Source: Tubulanus polymorphus (taxonomy: Eukaryota > Nemertea > Palaeonemertea > Tubulaniformes > Tubulanidae). From it: a DNA stretch of 60,000 bases. Position 1 is the stretch's first letter; each line of letters starts with the position of its first letter. Shown here in pieces: positions 9,790 through 21,285 of the stretch. The notes beneath the pieces were generated by a model. It was not told where the DNA came from. It did no database searches and worked only from the letters and a program-made list of their open reading frames with translations. The stretch is from NCBI RefSeq assembly GCF_964204645.1, contig NC_134027.1, forward strand, positions 17,040,485 to 17,100,484. Direction: 5' to 3'. Position numbers and translations under genes: made by a program.

Positions 9790-12700
9790 TCATCTAAAGT
9801 ATTCATAGTATTCATCTAAATTGCAACCATATGCAACTGTATGAATTCCATCATCTAAAATATATCTTTTATCATCAAATGGGTTTAGACTTATCTTTTC
9901 AATTTCTTCAATAAACATTTCATGATCTTCAGATCTTAAACATCTCATCTTATGTTTTCTAACTTCTTCATTGAATATACAATTGATGTAATCTTTGAAA
10001 TGAATATTCTTTTCTACTTCACTTTTGGTTATTCCTTTTAACTTTTTAGCTTCATGTTCTTTAGTTTTATATGAATACATTTTAGATCTAATACCAATGA
10101 ATTCAATCATTTCTTCACCACCTAATTCATCTTTGAATTTACCGGGAACTTTTTTATTATCATTGCTAAACAATTCATGATCTTTAGGATAATTACTGAA
10201 ATCAAAATGATGTTTTAATATTTTTATATCATCAGTTATGTTATCAGTTTTTATCTTTAATATGTAATAATCTGTATCAAAATACAAGATTTCTATATGT
10301 TTTTCTCCAAAAAGTGGTTGTAATACATTATAATAGAATTCATACATTAGTAATTTTGATAATTCTAAAACTGAAGCGCCAACATAGATTGGTTTATTAA
10401 ATTTCATTGATGTTCTTCTCATCTTAACTGCAGCTAAATTTTCATCAAATATTCTGTTACCAATGAACTTAGGATATGTTTGTAAATGTCTAATTCTTTT
10501 ACCATTACTGACTAACTCAATATCATTTCTATTTCTAATATTTTCACAATTCTTACCATAGAATGCATTATTCATTAACTTGAAGAAATCTTTCTCGAAA
10601 TCAGTTTTAGCTTCAGTTCTCTGTTTGGTGTTAAAATCTATATATTTTTCTAACCACTTAGATTGACTAAATGAAATATATCTATGTACTTTTTTTAGAA
10701 TCATTCCTTGATTCAAATAAAACTTTAACATTCTATAATGTACTACATAATTATATTTATCTTCTTGAGTTACCATTAACTTTTCTGTATGAATATGATT
10801 TTCGGGTTTAATTCTTTTTTGATTATTTGATAATTCTTCATGAGTTACAGTTTTATGTTTGGGACAGTAAGCTAGATTTCTAGATTTAAATTTAATATGT
10901 TCAGGATATTCTAAATCTACAACAAAGAAGTAACCAGTATCTGAATCATCTGCAATATCTAGAATTCTTTTCTTCCAATCAAATTTATCATTATTTTCAT
11001 GTTGTAAAACTTCACTTATTTCAAATACTCCATAAGGTTGTGGTTCCATCATTGCCCAACCATACAAATTATTTGCATCTATATATAATAACTTATATCC
11101 AGGGTTATTATTTACATTCAAATATCTATCCCCTAATACACCTGAAACACCTCCTCTTATAGATTTTTCAAATAATAGTAATTGATCTATATTTGTTAAC
11201 AAATCCATTTTTATATCTGTAAATTTTAATCCACAATCCCATGTTAATCCTGGACTTGAATAACAATGACAAGGATCAATATTAAAATATTTTAGGTTTA
11301 CATCTCTAAACCTTTCGAATATATCGGTTAATGATAATACATCTGATTTTAAAAATAAATCTACTAATTGCCCATGATTTTCTATTTTGAAATGATTCCA
11401 AATATTCAATGTTCTATTATATACTTCATCTTTAACATATTCATTTTTTAATTCATCATAGACTTATTCTTTCAATAATTCAGTTATATTGAAATCATTA
11501 TGTGATTTATAGAAAGAATATGGAATTGCGCCTTTATATCTCATTAATTGAAAATCATCATTATTTGGGTAGTGTTGTTTTAATATTTTCAATTCATCAT
11601 CACCTAATGATTTTGATAAGTTATCTAATGAACTATTTAAAAATCTATATGAATCTATAAATCTTAAACACCCAAATTGGAATGATATATAATTCTGAGA
11701 TGTTTTAGCTAACATTCTAAATTTATAAGTTGGTATTTTATCTTTTGATCTATTTGAATTTACTCTTTCTATTTCATTATTAATTTCTTCTATTTATGGC
11801 ATAACTGTTTGATAAATAAATGCGCATCATATCCTAGATAGATTATGAAATATAACTGGTACAAAGTTAATTTTCTTAGCTTGTAAGTTACAATTCTCAT
11901 GTGCAGCGCCTCTAAACTTTCCGTTCGAATGATCATGGTCTCTTACTTTTTTATCTCTAAAATTAAATATCTTTTCACAATAATAACATTTATCTGTAAA
12001 CACAAATTCTTCTTTATCTTCTTCTGTCATTATAATTTCTATATTTGTATTCAATAATTTACTAAATCTTATTTCATATTCAATTAATAAGTCACACAAA
12101 TGATTGATAACATTTTCATTTCTGTAATTATAATATTCACTTTTAATTAGTTCTGGATAATCAGATTTAATATATAACCCGAAAGCAGCAGCTGATTGAT
12201 GAATCTTTTTGATAGTATTTGTTTTTGGTGGTTCATCTGAAAAATCATTTTCATTAGAATTTAATTTCTTTCTTTTATAATATATTTCTTTTCTATCTTG
12301 ATCAGTTAGTTCCTTATTTAATGATTCAAAATCTCCATATATTACAAATGGTACTTTATTTTTGTAATCATATTTTTTGAATTCTAATATTTTATCCTTT
12401 TCATTTGGTAAAACTAATTTACAATGATCATGATTTTCACATAATTGTTTATGATTTAATAATGTACTTTCATTACTGAATTTATGTAAACATTTTCTAC
12501 GTAGATATATTTTATTATGGTGATCACTTTCTGTTCTAAAGAATAAATCTATTTGTTTAATCCACATATAATGATTCTCATAATATAATATATCTATAAC
12601 ATCGTTTGAATCATAATCTTTTGATAGATATAAAGGTTCTAATGTATAATGTTTTATATTGTTACCTTTTGTATTTGGTAATTTGATTAAATCAAATACA

Positions 12701-13776
12701 TTTATTCTTAAATTATTATCTCTTTCTATCTTTGGGATGTTTTTAATTCTAACAGGATACTTATCTATCTTATAATTATTTTCAAATGGTTTATAATGAG
12801 TTAATATACAAATATTATAAGTTGCAGGATGTAAACTACTTATAATTGTCCATAGAAAACATTTATCATCTTCATTTTGTACTATTACAGCATTAGTTTT
12901 AAATGGTAGTTTGATATAACTCGATGCTTCAATATCTGGTTCTTTATAATATGATACATTATTTTCATCAATTGGTTTTGATTTAGTTAACTTATTATAT
13001 TTTGTGTTATAAACATGTAAAGTCATAAATATTATTTCATCAAATATCAAACCAGATCCTTCAAAATATTTCTCTTCTATTTTAGTTTTTACTTCATTAT
13101 AACATTTATCTTATTTATCATCTATATGTTGTTTATATATAATATGTTGTGAATGAGAATTTATATTATATATTGGTTTATCTTCAGATTTTATAAACTT
13201 TACTTTAACCGATATACTAATTTTAGGATATTCAACATCAGTTATTATTTTTATTATTTCTTTCATATTTTCTAAACGTTTTTTATTTTCTTCTAATGTT
13301 TTTCCTTTATGAAATTTAAACTCGATTGCTGCTGGGCCAATATCACTTTTAAATGCTTCGGTTATCTCTATGTCTTTTTTATTATCTAATGAATTAATAT
13401 AATTTCTTACATCTTCCATGTATGGTCTTTTATTGTTTAATTTATGTTTTATGCTTTTAATTGTCTTCTGTTTCTTATCATTATCTTTATCAAAATAATC
13501 TTCACCTAAAATAACATTATTCATATTTCTAATATGACTTTTAGATTTTAAATGTTCATTATAATATCTTTTATCACTGAATGATTGATTACATGTATCA
13601 CATTTGTATGTTTCTTTTTCATTCTTTAATTCATCTAATTTAGTTTCTAATATATCATCTTTATATTCTAGTTTCAATTTATTCTCTAAATGTGTTTTAG
13701 TTTTATTGTGTCTTGCTTTTTGGGATTTATCTATATTGATATTACATGTTGGACAGTAGTACTTATTTGCTTCCAT
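9790..13776 (-). pseudogene. polB: Protein-primed type DNA polymerase B with N-terminal zinc fingers
   Basis: About 1,330 codons are broken by a TAA at 13111-13113 and frame changes near 11830-11715 and 11464-11410. N-terminal C2H2-like fingers are YYCPTCNINIDKSQKARHNK and YKCDTCNQSFSDKRYYNEHL. Next come 'DDKCFLWTIISSLHP' (typical of Polinton polymerases), Exo I YGDFESLNKEL near 12311-12350, a CxxC...HDHxxGKxRGAAHxxC zinc/HNH-like insert near 11890-11995, motif A YIDANNLYGWAM (11060-11091), motif B KLMNNAFYGKNCEN (10541-10583), motif C YFDTDYYI (10265-10290) and GIRSKMYSYK (about 10065-10095). Motif C has Tyr where most family-B enzymes have Ser after DTD. The polymerase would copy the linear element from a terminal protein. 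The start at 13776 follows the replication-class leader. Confidence 0.85.
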
Positions 13777-13806
13777 TTTAATACTAAAATTTTTATTAAA
13801 ATTGAT
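13777..13806 (-). promoter_or_regulatory. Leader motif of the replication-gene class
   Basis: On the minus strand, CAATTTTAATAAAAA, TTTTA and then GTATTAAAATG lead into the polymerase start. Near-copies precede the OB-fold-like gene (9701: TTTTAATAAAAATATGTATT then ATAAATG), the zinc-finger gene (39076), gene A in the right arm of E4 (53495 side) and, more loosely, the penton (9344) and HNH (33535) genes. The motif differs clearly from the T-run motif of the structural genes. Confidence 0.55.
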
Positions 13807-13829
13807 TTTAGACGTTCAATGATTTATAT

Positions 13830-13990
13830 CATGTATTATTTAAATCACACTTTACTAACACTTTTAATGTTAAAAAATCTAACTCATACAAATATGAATA
13901 TTGAAATAATGTTGTAAATATATATCTATATATCTATTCTATAAGAGCTTACACTTTTATATTGAATAATCTATCAATTTAAATGTTATT
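13830..13990. repeat. Subterminal iterons of E1
   Basis: One full and one partial copy of the unit 'aatcacactttactaacact' plus 'tttaatgttaaaaaatcta' and 'ctcatacaaatatgaatatt'. Equivalent arrays lie between the terminal gene and the terminus in E2 (23000-23230), E3 (43786-44200) and E4 (53510-53545 and 49385-49450). Confidence 0.6.
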
Positions 13991-14011
13991 CATGTTTATG
14001 ATTATTTTAAG

Positions 14012-14069
14012 AGTAATAGGGGTAATAGGCTTTCAGGTTAAAGGTTGAATGGTCGAGTTCATTAAAAAC
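14012..14069. repeat. E1 terminal repeat, inner palindrome half only
   Basis: Reads 'agtaataggggtaataggct', 'ttcaggttaaaggttgaatg' and 'gtcgagttcattaaaaa', matching the inner arm of the E4 right terminus at 53616. The outer, complementary half is missing, and AT-rich DNA of unknown origin follows (14070-14150). Confidence 0.65.
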
Positions 14070-14149
14070 AAATTATTAAAAGTAATTTAAAACTAAAATA
14101 TATTTTCATAACCGTATGCATTTCAGTTGAATAATAGAATAATTATTAT

Positions 14150-15330
14150 TATTTGAATATATTTGATTATATGAATTTGTGTATTGTAATAACGACGGAT
14201 TTTTTCTGTCTTTATACATATTCAATTTGTCTATGCTCAATATTTAAACAGTCATCAAATAGCTGCCTGCATTTCTCAATAAAATCGGTATATGCTAGGT
14301 CGGTGTCATTTGGAGTAATACCTCATACCAATTTTCTGTCATAAGCCGCCTTCTAAATAAGTTTGTATTTCTATCAGGATAATTCCTATAGCTGATATAT
14401 TTGGGTTTCACATGGGTAATTTTCATATCAAATGTTGTGAATATCGGCATGTGATCAGAAATGTCAGACATCAATATGCCTGATTTACAAGTACAATTAA
14501 AGTTTATAAAAATATTGTCAACCAAAGTGGAAGACTTACTCGTAGTACGAGTTGGTTTATCTAAGGGGAACAAAATATTTACAGGAGAGAGAAGAAATAA
14601 CATTATTAGCTAGTCGGTATATGCTTGTCATTAAAAATATTTATATTGAAGTCTCCCATGAGATTCATTCTATCATGGTTAGATAATTAATATAAAATGG
14701 TAGAAAATCCCTCTCAGACTAAACAAAAATGATACCTTGTTTCTCCGCAGCGGCCGGGTCATTTTTGTAAAATATGATAACATTTGTAAACAGCTTATTT
14801 ATATAGCGGCCGGGTCTGTTATGGTAAAATTGATCACGATTTAAAAAAAAAATTGTAATGTATAGGGTAGATAGGCAACTTTTGAGCTTTCCAGAGCGGA
14901 AAAACAAGGTATCAATTTTCTTTAGCCTAAGAAGTTGTTAATATTCAGACTTGGCGGTCTATAGAGCAAACCAACCAGGAATTTTCCTATTGAACCTGGG
15001 CTATTAATTTCAATCATGTCAAACTCTATGGACATAGACTCAAAGACTAAATAAGATCTAATTCTTTAATTTAACTGATTCTTCACATAGAAAACTAAAC
15101 CACCTCCTCTACTATTTTTTCTACTTTTAAAAAAGGACTTATATCCATCCAGATAAAACATGCTATCATTATCATATTCGCTTCTGGTCCAAGTTTCTGT
15201 TAATCCGATTAGGTCAAATCTAGGCTTTTAGTAATAATTGTAACTGGTTAAAGTTTTTGTTAATGCTTCTAATATTTGCATGGAATAATTTAAGTCCCTT
15301 TCGGGTCACAGTTGATAAATTAGTAATGGA
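14150..15330 (-). pseudogene. LINE-B endonuclease domain (non-LTR retrotransposon), decayed
   Basis: Minus-strand fragments of an apurinic-like endonuclease occur in order: 'NIRSINKNFNQLQLLL' (about 15280), 'DLIGLTETWTRSEYDNDSM' (about 15190), 'SRKNSRGGGLVFYVKN' (about 15100), 'RMNLMGDFNINIFND' (about 14660) and 'SSTLVDNIFIN' with 'ILMSDISDHMPIFTTFD' (14430-14530). The order N-terminal helix, ET(W), GGG, GDFN, DN.F, SDH.P is that of LINE ORF2 endonucleases of the L2/CR1/Jockey group; the clade is not resolved. The RT part is absent, lost where E1 begins. A MITE at 14716-14928 interrupts it. Confidence 0.65.
14716..14928. mobile_element. MITE, family M (copy 1)
   Basis: About 213 bp with imperfect terminal inverted repeats: left 'gactaaacaaaaatgatacc' then 'ttgtttctcc', right its complement ending 'ctttagcc'. 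It contains two 'gcggccgggtc' words and 'tctgttatggtaa'. The second copy is at 28590-28811, and the two share both ends and the 'ctgttatggtaa..ttgatca' core. It is non-coding and inserted in LINE-B. Confidence 0.65.
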
Positions 15331-15539
15331 ATAGTAAAAACAGTCGAACTGATTCATGAAACCAATTGAAAGTTTCCAAATGTAAAGTAGTCTCCAAATG
15401 ATAGCTGTATAGACCAGTCACATAGCTTATCAAATAAATACATGTCTATTGTAGAAATTGGGATTAAATGCAGGATCATTATGGTAGCTTAAGCTATCGA
15501 TGCAAGTTGCTAGCTACAAATAAATGCACTATTAATTAA

Positions 15540-15960
15540 TTATTCACAAGACTTAAACCGTAAATTATATTGTTTGAAAAGGACAATTAAAAACGGTTGA
15601 AGTTTTTCGTTCTGCTGATTTCCCGCTCTAACTGCAAAAACATTACCATTTATAGTCCACACATTAGAAAAATGTTTTCTCCTCACGGTGCGATTCACTA
15701 ACTGCGAGATTTCGGGGGCTAAGTCTTCTTTAATCGTTATTCCTGTGTCTTTAACAATTTTTTGTTAAAGTAAATATTATTTCGGATTTCACGGTTGCTG
15801 AATTTTATGATGATGCTATCAGATGATGTTGATTTTTGCCTGTTCGGAACACGATGTGCTGTTTCGATATCTGTGCGTTCGATTTGTACGTCTATGATAT
15901 TCACGTGAATTATTCTTTTTTTCCCTTTTCCACACTATTTTCGTCGAAAGAACGTAGGCT
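15540..15960 (-). pseudogene. LINE-B ORF1 C-terminal part
   Basis: The minus strand reads 'VEIERTDIETAHRVPNRQ', 'SDSIIIKFSNREIRNNIY', then 'GITIKEDLAPEISQLVNR', 'KHFSNVWTINGNVFAVRAG' and a stop. Both the 'TAHRVP' and the 'VWT.NG' words are typical of the nucleic-acid-binding C-terminus of LINE ORF1 proteins. It lies immediately upstream of the LINE-B endonuclease in the same orientation, so both belong to one element. Frames are broken in several places. Confidence 0.55.
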
Positions 15961-16129
15961 TTTTACCTATCCGCTGTTTCCAACACAATCCTTTTAATTC
16001 CATTGTGCTCACTTCGATCTACAGATACTCCGCGCGTATTTTGATGAATCGACGTTACAAAAGCACTGTCGGGCCGTAAACATCGAAAATTGAACCCCAT
16101 TCAATGAGACAACGTGAGGAGTCGTCATC

Positions 16130-16600
16130 CCGAAATCCACTTGACCGATCCACAGGATATTTACTGCTCTAAATATTATAGGCACTGTCGAGCTGAAAAG
16201 ATCGATGAATCAACGTGTGTCTTTACATCGTGGATCGGCTGCGAGTTCTCCTCGTCATGAGAATCAAATCAAGTACAAATACATTTATTACTCCCGGTGA
16301 TTTGGCCGCGGGCTTCAAACAGTTAGTATTAACAATATTCTATTTTCCTTTACAAAATTTACCGGATATTTATTACGATAAATCGTAGTCCGTAGGCCTA
16401 AACTAAACACACCGAACAGATGCAGCTGAGAGCAAAATAAATGAATTCATTACTGTAATTCGGCCGCGGGCTTCAGCCATGTATCAATATTCTATTTTTC
16501 ACACAGTACACACCGATCTTTACCAAATCCAGAGGATATTCACTAAATAACTGTATATAACACATTCTTTTCCGTAAGCTGGACTCACGCTTGATATTCG
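16130..16600. repeat. Degenerate 160-bp tandem repeat upstream of LINE-B ORF1
   Basis: 'ggccgcgggcttca' occurs at about 16302 and 16462, and '(cc)..aggatatt.act' follows at about 16147, 16357 and 16525 with 'atattctattttcc' between. Position and orientation would fit monomers of a LINE 5' UTR, but this is not proven. 16600-17040 shows nothing recognisable. Confidence 0.4.
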
Positions 16601-17039
16601 GTGTGTTTATTGAGTTGTGCTACTTTTAGGCATACGTGCTTACTTGAAATACAAACAAAATTTGCAATAGAAAATCCGGCAACATTGCCAAGCACGTAGT
16701 ACAAAAGATTTGTTTCTTCGTCTAAAAATGAAATTGATTTTACAAATAGTATACAACATGAGACCTAACCCAGTTACATAGAGGTGTAGGAATACGATGT
16801 TTAGGAGGGTTAAATTGCAATAGGCCTGAGACTCGTCTGTCCGGACGCGTAGGCCTATAAAAGCTGAACATGAAGATTTTTTTTGAAAAGCTGTTAGCAT
16901 TCGTCTGAGCAGGCAGCTTTGTAAACCAGAGTTTTCATTTGAGTTTTTTCGTCAATAATGAAACTTGCATTTTATTGTTCCTGATGACCTTAGTTTTCAT
17001 ACGGAGCTCCGAATGATAAGAGCTTTTTTTGTCTATGAA

Positions 17040-17580
17040 TATCTTTTCGTTCGAACAAATTTTTTTTTGTCAGAACAAAAAGTTTTTCGTTCGAACCAAC
17101 AATGTTATCGTTCAAATTTCATTTCGTTCGAATAATACATTTTAAAAAATCGAAATTGTTCAATCAAACAAAATCTTTTTCATTCGAACAATTATTCGAA
17201 CAAAATTGTTTTCACTCACCAATTTTTTTTCAAAAGTTTTTCGTTCAAAGAATAACATAGCTCTTATTCGAACAGATTTTTTTGTCAGAACGAAAAGTTT
17301 TCCATTCGAATCAAAAATATTTTAATCAATCGAACAAAATTCGTTTGAACAAAACCTTTGAGGCAAAATTTGTCGGAACAAAATTGTTTTCGCTCAACAT
17401 ATTTTTTGTCACGGCAAAAAGTTTTTCGTTCGAATAATAACAGCTTTTTATTCGAAAACATCTTTTTATTAGAACGAAAAGTTTTCCGTTCGAATAAAAA
17501 TTATTTTGTTCGATCACACAGAATTGTTTTCATTCGAACCACATTTTCTCATCGGAACATTAAGTTTTACGTTCGTTTTT
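17040..17580. repeat. Degenerate tandem repeat rich in TTCGAACG words
   Basis: About three units of 155-185 bp. Each has 'aaaagtttttcgttcgaa', 'ataacagctctttattcgaa', and 'agaacgaaaagttttccgtt' (near 17077, 17232 and 17417). Many short palindromes (TTCGAA) give it a folded, low-complexity look. No coding potential is believable; the ORFs through it are by-products of the repeat. Confidence 0.5.
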
Positions 17581-18800
17581 AAGTATATTGATCCATCGAA
17601 GCGTTTTTCATTGCAAAGAAAAGATTTTCGTGGAACTAAATAGTATTTTCATTATAATGAATAATCTTCATTCGATCGAAATAATCTTCACACTCGGACA
17701 CAATAGGTAGAATATGAACTTGGGTTTTCTTTGTATCCAATCTGCGTCAGCATACACGCGATCGTGGTCGACCGAGTATCCAGACAAGATCAAGCATATG
17801 AACAAAGCTAAGCAAAAAACCTGTTATCGCTGCTTTTTAGCTGTATCATATTTTGATATTCTATGTTTAGATATTCATTTTATTGTGTATTATAAAACAA
17901 TTAAAACAAAATGTTATTCCATATTCATTTTTAGCATTGGTTGACGTCTATGAAGTCATGCCAATGCTAGTAAAATTGATCGAAAGTCGTAGTCTAATTT
18001 CCATAGAAACTTCAAAACTCCGTTCTCGTAAAAACATTAGACACAGCTGTAAGTTACTCAAAATAATATGTCAATTATTCACTACCAGATAGTGTCGACA
18101 GATTTCTGATCTAATGGCCTAAAAAGTTATTCTATCGCATTTTCTCGTTAGTTATAGAAATACTTAAAATTGAATAAAAAAACTTAAATTTATCTAACTT
18201 TTGAATAGAAAAACATAAATTTATCTAACCCCGGTATATAAATACCATAGTCTTTAAATATCAATGTTATTCCTCCTATCAGAAGCAATGAAACTAATTG
18301 GGATTTATTCTCAGCGGCAGAATACATATTTTTAGAGCAGTGGAACGGATGGCATACTCATGACTGAAACCCGTATGTGATCGCGCAGGAACGCCCTTTC
18401 TAAAGTTAAAACTATTTCATGATGACACGAAACATCAAACGGTAAACAGTACCACCCAACCATGTATTGGAGAAAAATGCCATTGTTAAATACGCCGAGA
18501 ATAACCATGTTGTATCATCAATCAGTTGACTGACAGTTTATTGTAAAATTCCATCGGTTCGGCTATATTCTACGATAAGTTTTCACTTAAAGATGCTCGC
18601 CCGCTTCCTGCTCACTGACGAGCGGGCGGTAGCAGCACTTACACACTCGGCAGATAGATTCGCTTTGTAATGCGCGCAGGGAAATATATCTTTTATCTTT
18701 TCCATGCGTTGAACACCACAACAGTGATTAAATTTACACGTTGTTTGTCGTAAATTGCAATATTGCGGTGGTTATTTGCCGCTACTGTAGTTTTTTGGAA
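17581..18800. other. Intergenic host DNA, nothing recognised
   Basis: No protein signature or RNA gene was seen. The ORFs 17714-17944 and 17883-18092 have no family features. 17817-17845 resembles the DNA abutting E1 at 3808-3833. Confidence 0.4.
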
Positions 18801-18805
18801 TTGAA

Positions 18806-18990
18806 TCGAGCAGCCTCGGTAGCTCAGTGAAATAAGGCGCGATGCTGTTGTATCCACTCTATCAGTGCTGAGTGACAAGTGGGTCCTGTTGGCTGCTTTA
18901 AGTGTGCGGGCAACAATTCAAATGCCGTCCCGTCGTGAGGTTAAATGGACAATCCAAAAGGGTTAAAAACCTATGTCCGAACGACGTTAA
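18806..18990 (+). mobile_element. tRNA-derived SINE (copy 1)
   Basis: It begins with a tRNA-like head, 'cctcggtagctcagtgaaat' followed by 'aaggcgcg' (box A-like). A body follows with 'gtgtgcgggcaa', 'gtcctg..ggctgc' and 'gtcgtgaggttaaatgg..aatcca'. The body words recur in the second copy at 47240-47415. The box B is decayed ('aacaattcaaatgcc'). Confidence 0.55.
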
Positions 18991-19159
18991 CAACCAACGA
19001 GAGGCCCATGGGACTTATACCTTCATGGCGCAGTAGAAGAAGACTGATTCAGTATTCAGAGTTGTACAGAAAGATTTACATTGTAACGATGTAACAAGTT
19101 TTAAGATGGTATGTGGCGATAATGTTCATTTTCTGTTAATATATCCTTACATGAAAAGC

Positions 19160-19600
19160 TGCCCGAAGATCACACTACATGAAAAAATGCATCAAGAATT
19201 GGTGTAGGCATCGTGCTGAAAAGAAATCCAAGATGGATGGCAACTCAATTTTCAATAAGGGGTAGACATTTCACCTACCAAAATTCTTACACCTAGTATC
19301 ATGAAAATGCATCAAGAATTGAAGGCCGTTTCATGCTAGAAATAGAAGATGGCTGACCTGGCGGCCATATTTGAAAGCCGATGACTTCCATATACAAATG
19401 GCATGGACAGCTTACCTACTCTGATCCTCACACCAAATTTTGTGGAGGTCCATGAAGAATTGCGGGCTGCATCGTGCAAACAAGAAATTCAAGATGGCCA
19501 CCCCAATGGTAGCCATATTTGATCACCAATGACATTTTTTTACAATAGGGGTGGACATCTCGCTAGACCCAATCTTCAAGCTAATTTTGAAAAAGATTCA
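19160..19600. repeat. Degenerate tandem repeat, about 130-150 bp units
   Basis: Three diverged units share 'atgaa.aatgcatcaagaatt', 'aagatgg.tggc.accatatt' and 'taggggtggacatct'. They begin near 19165, 19300 and 19440. It is non-coding. Repeats of this look are common in marine invertebrate genomes; the element type is not known to me. Confidence 0.5.
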
Positions 19601-19723
19601 TCGCAAATTACAGGTGAATTACTGCGTCGAACTTAATTCAATTCCAGAGGGCCTGGCTTAGGCCTATGCAATAGGAAGGAGTCAATTAAGATTAGACTTT
19701 TTGAAAAACCAGCACAGATGCCT

Positions 19724-20134
19724 ATTCTAATCACATGTAATTAAAAAGTTCAGTGCTTCTTAGTTTGATGTGCCCGTTTTCATCGCGCACGTGGTTAAGA
19801 TAACTGTTTACATCGAACGTCTTCAACCGCACCCGCATCTGTCAATCATCTTAATTGATTCATATACTAAAATGCTCACTATGAAAAAACTATGCGGTGA
19901 ATCAATCCGGAATTTTTCAGTAGAATGTAAGATACTAGGTACCCTTCTTTAAAGGTTTATTTGTTGTATGTCATTAACACTCTGTATTATAATACTTTAT
20001 TAATAACTTTGAAGCGGCGCGCCGGTAGCGAACGCTCAAGCAAGGTGAGTCACGTAGGCCAACGATCACACGAAACGGACAACGGTTTTGCCGGTTAAGA
20101 GCGTCTCTCCACATAAATTAGAGGGACTGTAATA
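19724..20134 (+). repeat. 411-bp segment duplicated inside E2
   Basis: Direct repeat of 21286-21696, same length, with about ten differences. It begins 'attctaatcacatgtaatta' and ends 'agagggactgtaata'. This copy is flanked by ordinary host DNA, so it is the likely source. The ORF it contains (60 aa) has no family features. Confidence 0.8.
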
Positions 20135-21117
20135 GACCATTTGTTGACACTAACCTTTAATAAACTTCGTATGGATACGATCAAGATAATTCCACCCTAT
20201 AATTCCACTATTAAACGATCGACGCGCAGCTTAAACATGGCGCCGCCATTTAATACGCTAGTCACGATCTATCGCTACACACATCAAAATCACACTTGAA
20301 TTACAAGTTTTGACTTATGAGAAACGAAATCTAGCAACTTGATTGGGAAAATAGCAGAACTATAGTTGAAAAAGTTGATAAACCACCTCCGACTATCTGA
20401 TCATTTAAAAGCTTTACCATCACATGGAACTATTTCCGCCTTATGACAGGTGCACTCTACCGCCGTGATTCGCCAAATCAACGATAAAAACTTTCCCACG
20501 GTCTTACTATCGGCATTTTCAAATAATTTAGGGATAATTTAAAAATAATTTAGTGGCGACACGAAAATGACGTCATCGACTCACTACCCTCTTATAACTT
20601 TCATGACTACGCCATGAAGGTAAAAACACAAACAAGCAATCATCAGCCTGCCTCAGTGACACCAACGTCGGCATTGCTCTCCGTGCGACATCTTGATGCG
20701 TCCGGCTGATCTACCTATTATGCATCACAGTTTTTTTGCATTCAGAAAAACCGTTCTGTTTTTGTTTTCATTATTAAGCAATAGGGCCCAACTGTTCATG
20801 GAAGAAAAACCACAGTCAGCCGAGATTACCCTTACAGTTGTACGTTGAATATTTTACTATACTTTCGCTGTTATGCGAAAGTTTTTCTGTAGTGATCAAC
20901 AATAGATTGATTGACTGAAATGGCAATGGCAATCCTGAAAACTTGAGTCGGTGTTACGGCAAACAGACTATTATTTTGGGATGGCCTAATGTCATAATGT
21001 CCATATCAAAAAATTGTCATACATGTACCATCAATCAATCTCTATTGAACAACATAAATTTTCTTTCATAGGAAGCACAATGTTTTACAATGAACATGTA
21101 TACTTCCAATGGAACCA
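20135..21117. other. Intergenic host DNA, nothing recognised
   Basis: No gene was found. A weak inverted pair ('caacaatagattgattga' near 20898, complement 'tcaatcaatctctattgaac' near 21031) may mark a small decayed MITE of about 160 bp. Confidence 0.35.
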
Positions 21118-21123
21118 CATAGG

Positions 21124-21220
21124 AGCAATAGGGATAATAGGGGTTCAAGCCAAAGGTCGAAGGGTCGAGCTCACTCTCCCCTTCAACCTTTGATATGAAC
21201 CCCCATTATCCCTATTTATT
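21124..21220. repeat. E2 left terminal palindrome
   Basis: The outer arm 'agcaatagggataatagggg' then 'ttcaagccaaaggtcgaagg' is complementary to the inner arm 'ccccttcaacctttgatatg' then 'aacccccattatccctat', around a short loop 'gtcgagctcact'. It would fold into a hairpin with arms of about 40 bp. Confidence 0.75.
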
Positions 21221-21230
21221 GTTATAAAAA

Positions 21231-21285
21231 TGAAGATAGAAGAAGAAGAACCCAAATTCAAAATCGAAATAAAAGAAACCAATAA
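21231..21285 (+). pseudogene. Gene A, 5' fragment in E2 left arm
   Basis: ATG at about 21240 opens MKIEEEEPKFKIEIKETNK, the start of protein A, and then stops abruptly at the 411-bp host insert. It shows that the terminal repeat of this family reaches into the first codons of gene A. Confidence 0.6.

Larger units (their letters stand above)
3834..14069 (-). mobile_element. E1: Polinton/adintovirus-like element, left end missing
   Basis: About 10 kb of very AT-rich DNA with at least eleven minus-strand genes packed with 10-25 base gaps. It holds polymerase B, an OB-fold-like protein, a penton-like protein, membrane proteins and the start of the major capsid protein. The right end (14012-14069) carries the same terminal sequence as E2-E4, but only the inner half of the palindrome. 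The left end stops inside the capsid gene at 3834, so the integrase/ATPase arm is absent here. Several genes keep full ORFs, others have one or two lesions, which points to a fairly recent insertion. The gene set identifies it as Polinton-like; the exact clade is not established. Confidence 0.85.

Noticed and set aside
17358-17582. ORFs through the TTCGAACG region
   Set aside because: Created by the degenerate tandem repeat; both strands are open because of repeat structure.
18806-18880. Functional tRNA gene
   Set aside because: Box A-like sequence is present, but there is no cloverleaf and box B is decayed. The body matches a second SINE copy.
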